10,834 bases of DNA, taken from JANYIP01 sp031394045. GTDB lineage: Bacteria > Actinomycetota > Actinomycetes > Prado026. The stretch spans positions 1 through 10,834 of the forward strand of contig JANMWN010000309.1 in the NCBI GenBank assembly GCA_031394045.1, read 5' to 3'. Shown in pieces: positions 7,492 through 10,834 of this stretch. Every line of letters starts with the position of its first letter. Within the stretch, counting starts at the first letter, position 1. Below the pieces are notes generated by a model. It did not search any database. It was given only the letters and a program-made list of their open reading frames with translations, and had not been told where the DNA came from. Both the position numbers and the translations under genes were made by a program.

Positions 7492-8373
7492 GTGCCGCAC
7501 TTCGAGCTGCGGCAGCAGCAGGCCATGGCGCTCGCGGTGATCTTCGCCGTCATCGGCCTGCTGGGCCCGCTGGTCCTGCGTCGTCGGCGGGTCGCCCCGC
7601 GGCGCTGGCTCGAGGTCGTCCTGGCCGGCGCCCGCGAGGGCGCAGTCGTGATGGCGCTGTTCGCGCTGTGGCAGATCGCGGGCGGCCTGGCGCTCACCCG
7701 GGTTGCCGGCGCGTTCGAGCGGGCGTACCACATCCTGGCCATCCAGCGGTGGCTGCCGCTGCCGACCGAGCTGTGGGTGCAGAGCGTCGTGCTGCCGCAC
7801 CCCGACCTCGTGCGACTGATGAACACCTTCTACCTCTACGTCCACATCAACAGCATCCTGGTCTTCCTGATCTGGCTCTTCCTGCGGCACCGCGACCGCT
7901 ACCCGTGGGCCCGCAACATCCTGGTGCTGCTCACGGGGACCTGCCTGCTGGTGCAGATGATCCCGGTTGCACCGCCGCGGATGCTGACCGACCTCGGGTT
8001 CGTCGACACCGCCACGCAGTACGGGCAGTCGGTCTACGGCCCGTTCGGCAGCGGGATCGCCGACCAGCTGTCGGCCATGCCGTCGGTGCACGTCGGCTGG
8101 GCGCTGTTCATCGCTTTCGTCGTCATCAAGGTCAGCACGAGTCGGTGGCGCTGGTTGATCCTGCTGCACCCCCTGGTCACCAGCATCGTCGTGGTCGCGA
8201 CGGCCAACCACTTCTGGCTGGACGGGATCGTGGCCGGCGGGATCCTCGCGCTGGCCGTACCCGTCGCGAGCCTGCCTGAGCCGTGGCTCGCGGCGCGCCG
8301 CGCTCGGCTGAGGCCGACGGGCGAGCTGGCCGACTCCCCGGTGCCGGCCGACTCTGCCAAGGTGTCGGGATGA
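7492..8373 (+). CDS. PAP2-superfamily membrane phosphatase/phosphotransferase (Aur1/Ipt1-like)
   Basis: This 293-residue integral membrane protein has about six or seven hydrophobic segments, near 14-30, 45-70, 105-127, 138-158, 201-216, 220-238 and 245-262. It carries the three-part PAP2 active-site pattern in the variant seen in inositol-phosphorylceramide-synthase-like members: APPR with Arg163, MPSVH with His200, and ANHFWLDG with His240 and Asp244. The family removes or transfers a phosphate or phospho-headgroup on a lipid, probably at the outer face of the membrane. Substrate here is unknown. GTG at 7492 gives a short hydrophilic start 5 bp after the kbl stop, with only a weak AGG ahead of it; ATG 7525 is an alternative that trims 11 residues. 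The stop overlaps the ATG of the VOC gene (ATGA). Its place in the threonine unit has no obvious biochemical link. Confidence 0.85.
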   Translation: MPHFELRQQQAMALAVIFAVIGLLGPLVLRRRRVAPRRWLEVVLAGAREGAVVMALFALWQIAGGLALTRVAGAFERAYHILAIQRWLPLPTELWVQSVVLPHPDLVRLMNTFYLYVHINSILVFLIWLFLRHRDRYPWARNILVLLTGTCLLVQMIPVAPPRMLTDLGFVDTATQYGQSVYGPFGSGIADQLSAMPSVHVGWALFIAFVVIKVSTSRWRWLILLHPLVTSIVVVATANHFWLDGIVAGGILALAVPVASLPEPWLAARRARLRPTGELADSPVPADSAKVSG

Positions 8374-8732
8374 CGATCCCGCTGCTGGGCCTGCGCACGG
8401 TCATCTACCCCGCGGTCGACCTGGCTGCGGCCAGGGCCTGGTGGGTGGACTTCCTGCGTCAGGAGCCGTACTTCGACCAGCCGTTCTACATCGGCTTCGA
8501 GGTCGAGGGGTACGAGCTCGGCCTGCTCCCTGACGCCGACCCGGCCGACGGTGTGCTCACCTACTGGGGGGTCGACGACGCCGAGGCAGCTGTCGCGGCT
8601 GCCGTCGCCGCAGGAGCCACCGTCCACACCCCGGCGACCGAGGTGGGCGACGGCATCGTCACCGCGACCGTGCGTACGCCCGACGGCGCCATCCTCGGTC
8701 TGATCAAGAACCCGAACTTCGCTTCGCCGTAA
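8370..8732 (+). CDS. Small VOC-fold (glyoxalase/dioxygenase superfamily) protein
   Basis: This 120-residue protein has the paired beta-alpha-beta-beta-beta halves of the vicinal oxygen chelate fold: YPAVDLAAARAWWVDFL opens the first half, TYWGVDDAEAAVAAAVAAGA opens the second, and TVRTPDGAILGLIKNP closes it. The usual metal residues are not evident: the first His position reads IYP, the final Glu position reads LGL, and only Glu49 in YELGLL could be a ligand. It is therefore more likely a binding or non-metal member than a glyoxalase. ATG 8370 overlaps the preceding stop by 4 bp and has AAGG 7 bases upstream. The TAA at 8730-8732 is the only in-frame stop before the phenylalanine hydroxylase. 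Function unknown. Confidence 0.82.
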   Translation: MTIPLLGLRTVIYPAVDLAAARAWWVDFLRQEPYFDQPFYIGFEVEGYELGLLPDADPADGVLTYWGVDDAEAAVAAAVAAGATVHTPATEVGDGIVTATVRTPDGAILGLIKNPNFASP

Positions 8733-8791
8733 CCTCTGCCGTCGCCCCTGCCGTCGCCCCTGCCGCAAACTCTGCCGCCACCTTGCCGCAA
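8733..8791 (+). repeat. Five-unit imperfect 12-bp tandem repeat (CCnCTGCCGtcg)
   Basis: Units are CCTCTGCCGTCG (8733), CCCCTGCCGTCG (8745), CCCCTGCCGCAA (8757), ACTCTGCCGCCA (8769) and an 11-base CCTTGCCGCAA (8781). The array begins on the first base after the VOC stop codon. Read in the VOC/hydroxylase frame the first four units give PLPS, PLPS, PLPQ and TLPP. The opposite strand is G-rich with two GGGG tracts, too few for a classic quadruplex. Confidence 0.8.
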
Positions 8792-8799
8792 CCTCAGGG

Positions 8800-8830
8800 G
8801 TGACACCGGCGGTCGCAGATGTGCGATTCT
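8800..8830 (+). promoter_or_regulatory. Weak promoter candidate and short inverted repeats upstream of phenylalanine hydroxylase
   Basis: GTGACA (8800-8805) resembles a -35 and GATTCT (8825-8830) a poor -10, but the spacing of 19 is long. Two overlapping small inverted repeats lie here, CGCA-GATG-TGCG (8814-8825) and GCAGA-8 bases-TCTGC (8815-8832), which could be an operator. The evidence is thin; the gene may instead be read through from the tdh unit. Confidence 0.25.
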
Positions 8831-8851
8831 GCTCTTGCGCTCGGAGAACCC

Positions 8852-8856
8852 GGAGG
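8852..8856 (+). promoter_or_regulatory. Ribosome binding site setting the phenylalanine hydroxylase start
   Basis: GGAGG lies 8 bases before ATG 8865. It favours this ATG over TTG 8835, which lacks a comparable site and would add ten residues not expected for the family. Confidence 0.7.
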
Positions 8857-8864
8857 CGTTGCCC

Positions 8865-9737
8865 ATGTTCGAGGAAGGCCAGCTGTACGCCCCCATCACC
8901 CAGGGAGCGGACGGTGCGGTCGAGGTCCAGCTCGCCGACGACCACCCAGGGGTCGGCGACCCGGTCTACCGCGCCCGGCGCAACTCCATCGCCGCGCTCG
9001 CGCTCGCGTGGACGCCCGGGGATCCGGTCCCGCACGCGCAGTACACCGCCGAGGAGCACGACGTCTGGCAGCAGGTCAGCCGTGAGCTAGCCGTGCTGCA
9101 CGAGCGGCTGGCCTGCCGGGAGTACCGCGACGGTGCCGCGCGGATCCACCTGCCCGCCGACCGGATCCCGCAGCTCGACGAGGTCACCGCAGCCGTCGAA
9201 CCCCTGACCGGCTTCCGGTACGTACCCGCCGCAGGTCTGGTCCCGCTGCGCGACTTCTACGGCTCGCTGGCCGACGGCCGCTTCCACTCCACCCAGTACA
9301 TCCGGCACCACTCCGTGCCGCTCTACACGCCTGAGCCGGACGTCATCCACGAGGTGGTCGGACACGGCAACTGCCTGGCCAGCGACCGCTTCGCGCGGCT
9401 CTACCGGGCGGCCGGCGGTGCCGCGCGCAGAGTCACCACTCCGCAGGCGCTGGAGTTCGTGTCCAAGGTGTTCTGGTTCTCGCTGGAGTTCGGCGTGGTG
9501 CGTGAGGAGGGCGAGGTACGCACCTACGGCGCCGGTCTGCTGTCGTCGTACGGTGAGATCCAGCAGATCACCCGCGCCGACCTGCGCCCGCTCGACATCG
9601 CGCGGATGGGTGTGCAGACCTACGACATCACGCACTACCAGCCGCTGCTCTTCTGTGCCGAGTCGTTCGACGAGATCGAGGACGTCGTCGGCGGCTTCTT
9701 CGACACCGTCGACGACGACTCCTCGTTCATTCCGTGA
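8865..9737 (+). CDS. phhA: Phenylalanine 4-monooxygenase (pterin-dependent)
   Basis: This 290-residue enzyme should hydroxylate L-phenylalanine to L-tyrosine using O2, a tetrahydropterin and a non-haem iron. It is the single-domain bacterial form, without the regulatory ACT domain of animal enzymes. The iron triad is visible: His162 and His167 in HEVVGH, and Glu208 in FWFSLEFGVV; the His167-to-Glu208 distance of 41 equals that of Chromobacterium violaceum (143 to 184). Other family blocks are GFRYVPAAGLVPLRDFY, the long FHSTQYIRHHSVPLYTPEPD stretch before the iron site, and YGAGLLSSYGEI. ATG 8865 is chosen from its GGAGG. No pterin-carbinolamine dehydratase (phhB) or tyrosine-degradation gene lies in the window. 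The 3' end overlaps the convergent stress-protein gene by 11 bp. Tyrosine or tryptophan hydroxylase is unlikely in this bacterial setting. Confidence 0.94.
   Translation: MFEEGQLYAPITQGADGAVEVQLADDHPGVGDPVYRARRNSIAALALAWTPGDPVPHAQYTAEEHDVWQQVSRELAVLHERLACREYRDGAARIHLPADRIPQLDEVTAAVEPLTGFRYVPAAGLVPLRDFYGSLADGRFHSTQYIRHHSVPLYTPEPDVIHEVVGHGNCLASDRFARLYRAAGGAARRVTTPQALEFVSKVFWFSLEFGVVREEGEVRTYGAGLLSSYGEIQQITRADLRPLDIARMGVQTYDITHYQPLLFCAESFDEIEDVVGGFFDTVDDDSSFIP
9678..9724. terminator. Possible bidirectional stem-loop at the convergent gene ends
   Basis: GAGGACGTCGTCG (9678-9690) can pair with CGACGACGACTCCTC (9710-9724), giving 13 base pairs with a two-base bulge around a 19-base loop. It lies inside the last codons of the phenylalanine hydroxylase, a few bases before both stop codons. 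Neither side has a T-tract, so it is not a standard intrinsic terminator. The acidic codons GAC/GAG with GTC may create the symmetry by chance. Confidence 0.3.
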
Positions 9738-10647
9738 CGCGGGGGATCGCGCGGGTGTGGTCGAGCTCGGACTCCGCGTGCCGGGGTACGACCAGCACCG
9801 GCACCGTCGCCACGCGCAGGATCTTCTGAGCGGTGTCGCCGAGGAAGACCCGCCGGAACGGGCCGGCCGTGCCCGAGCCGCAGACCAGAATCTCGTCGGG
9901 GCTGAAGTCGACCGCCGCCATCGCGTGCTCGAAGTCCTCGCCCTCGGCGATCTCGGCGGTCAGCCTGGTCGAGAACGGAGCCTCCACCAGGGCCTGGTCC
10001 AGCCAGCCCCGGGCGTCCGAGCGCAGCTCGTCCAGCGCGTGCTGGAAGCTGGGCAGCATCCGCGGCGGCTGGACGACGAGGGTCACCAGCCGCAGCGGCG
10101 CGCCCGTACGCCGGCAGAGCTGGATGGCCGCGTGCAGGGCCTCGGTCGAGTCGAGGCTGCGCTGGTAGGCCACGGTCACCCGGCTGGGCATCGCCGGAAC
10201 CTTGCGGAAGACGTACCCCGTCGGGGTCAGCAGTACCGGCACCGAGGCGCCGTGCAGCAGCTGTCCTGACGTCGAGCCGCCCTCCAGGTGCTCGTGCGTG
10301 CCCCCCGGTGCCGAGCCGATGACGATGATCGAGGCATTGACCTCTTCGGCGACCTCGATCAGTCCACGCCCGCTCGAGGTGTGGGGGTGCACCCGCAGCT
10401 CGTGCGTGACGTCGCGGGCCAGCCGGTTGACCGAGCGGCCGAGGGTTGCCTTGGCCTGCTCGACGAGGTAGGCACGCCACTCGGCGTCGACCGCGGTCTC
10501 GCCCTCCGCCTCGCTGTGCGTCTGCCACGGCGTCGGGTGCACATGCGCGAGCACGAGGTCGGCCCGCATCGCCCGGGCGAGCGCCTCCCCGCAGGCGATC
10601 GCGTCGTCGCCCTGGGCGTCCGGCTGGACACCGACCAGGATCTTCAT
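9727..10647 (-). CDS. Tandem-domain universal stress protein (UspA family)
   Basis: This 306-residue cytoplasmic protein has two universal stress protein domains, about 1-142 (MKILVGVQPDAQGDDA to SVPVLLTP) and 155-289 (RVTVAYQRSLDSTEAL to TVPVLVVPR). Such proteins usually bind ATP and respond to starvation, hypoxia or other stress. The nucleotide motif G-x2-G-x9-G-(S/T) is degenerate: domain 1 has GSAPGG with GGS at 123-125, and domain 2 has GSGTAG (257-262) with GD at 270-271 where Ser is usual, so binding may be altered. ATG at 10647 has AGAGG six bases upstream (complement of 10654-10658) and overlaps the stop of the upstream ROK gene in ATGA, implying co-translation. A longer open extension in the same frame is just the antisense of nothing conserved and was not used. 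The 3' end overlaps the convergent hydroxylase. Confidence 0.92.
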   Translation of the reverse strand: MKILVGVQPDAQGDDAIACGEALARAMRADLVLAHVHPTPWQTHSEAEGETAVDAEWRAYLVEQAKATLGRSVNRLARDVTHELRVHPHTSSGRGLIEVAEEVNASIIVIGSAPGGTHEHLEGGSTSGQLLHGASVPVLLTPTGYVFRKVPAMPSRVTVAYQRSLDSTEALHAAIQLCRRTGAPLRLVTLVVQPPRMLPSFQHALDELRSDARGWLDQALVEAPFSTRLTAEIAEGEDFEHAMAAVDFSPDEILVCGSGTAGPFRRVFLGDTAQKILRVATVPVLVVPRHAESELDHTRAIPRVTE

Positions 10648-10834
10648 GGAGTACCTCTGCTCTCTGTCGCCCGGAGGTCCCAGGCACGTACGCCGCCGAC
10701 GAGGCCGGCCAGGTTCGGGACGAGGATCACGTCGTCGCCCAGGTCGCCCGGCTCGGCCGGGAGGTAGCGGGCGTTGCCGCCGCCGAGGTAGAGCCGGTCG
10801 AACCACACCACCGGCCTCAGCACCTCGATCGCGC
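10644..10834 (-). CDS. ROK-family sugar kinase/regulator, C-terminal end (partial)
   Basis: The last 62 codons of a protein that enters from the right edge. It contains FDRLYLGGGNARYL followed by DDVILVPNLAGLVGGVRAW, matching the C-terminal strand-turn and GLxGG end of ROK-family proteins (glucokinase-like kinases and NagC-type repressors). The N-terminal ATP motif, the zinc-binding cysteines and any helix-turn-helix would lie outside the window, so kinase and regulator cannot be told apart. The stop TGA overlaps the start of the universal stress protein gene by 4 bp, indicating an operon. No start codon lies in the window. Confidence 0.65.
   Translation of the reverse strand, partial: AIEVLRPVVWFDRLYLGGGNARYLPAEPGDLGDDVILVPNLAGLVGGVRAWDLRATESRGTP

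Noticed and set aside
8733..8791. Repeat array considered as a CRISPR
   Set aside because: Units are 12 bp, directly abutting, with no spacers and no cas genes nearby.
9635..10687. Minus-strand open frame of 350 codons in another frame over the universal stress protein
   Set aside because: Arg/Gly/Ala-rich shadow; the two-domain stress protein is clearly the real product.

Overview
The window is very GC-rich (roughly 70%), with G/C at nearly every third codon position, frequent GTG/TTG starts and gene-dense strings of overlapping genes. This points to a high-GC actinomycete. The aldehyde dehydrogenase, paired FadE-type acyl-CoA dehydrogenases and ROK protein fit that group, and the heavy use of GTAC/CGTACG words makes Nocardioidaceae or another Propionibacteriales plausible. 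Genus cannot be settled from sequence reading alone. I see no mobile element, CRISPR array, tRNA, rRNA or prophage; the region reads as ordinary chromosomal metabolism.

Positions 1-4047 and on to 5201 (plus strand) form one tightly packed run: the C-terminal ~70% of a succinate-semialdehyde-type aldehyde dehydrogenase, a half-size ABC exporter whose TTG start overlaps the dehydrogenase stop, and two tandem acyl-CoA dehydrogenases. The first carries the FAD motif and a probable catalytic Glu; the second lacks both, so they probably form a heteromeric enzyme of the kind known from mycobacterial sterol side-chain degradation. A 51-bp gap with a possible -10 box and a strong ribosome binding site starts a second unit at 5253-8732: tdh and kbl (threonine to glycine plus acetyl-CoA, stop/start overlap), a PAP2-family membrane protein 5 bp later, and a small VOC-fold protein overlapping it by 4 bp.

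A 132-bp spacer (8733-8864) carries a 12-bp imperfect tandem repeat and leads to a phenylalanine 4-monooxygenase (8865-9737). The spacer is open in the frame shared by the VOC gene and the hydroxylase, so only one TAA separates them. The hydroxylase meets, tail to tail with an 11-bp overlap, a minus-strand tandem universal stress protein (9727-10647). Upstream of that on the minus strand, and overlapping it by 4 bp, is the C-terminal end of a ROK-family sugar kinase or regulator that runs off the right edge.

Functionally the window combines amino acid catabolism (Thr, Phe), acyl-CoA and aldehyde oxidation, a lipid-phosphate-type membrane enzyme, an exporter and a stress-protein unit. I did not find a convincing new system. 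The most unusual signals are the CGTACG word enrichment in all three codon phases, the open proline-repeat linker between the VOC and hydroxylase genes, and the overlapping convergent gene ends with an embedded hairpin.
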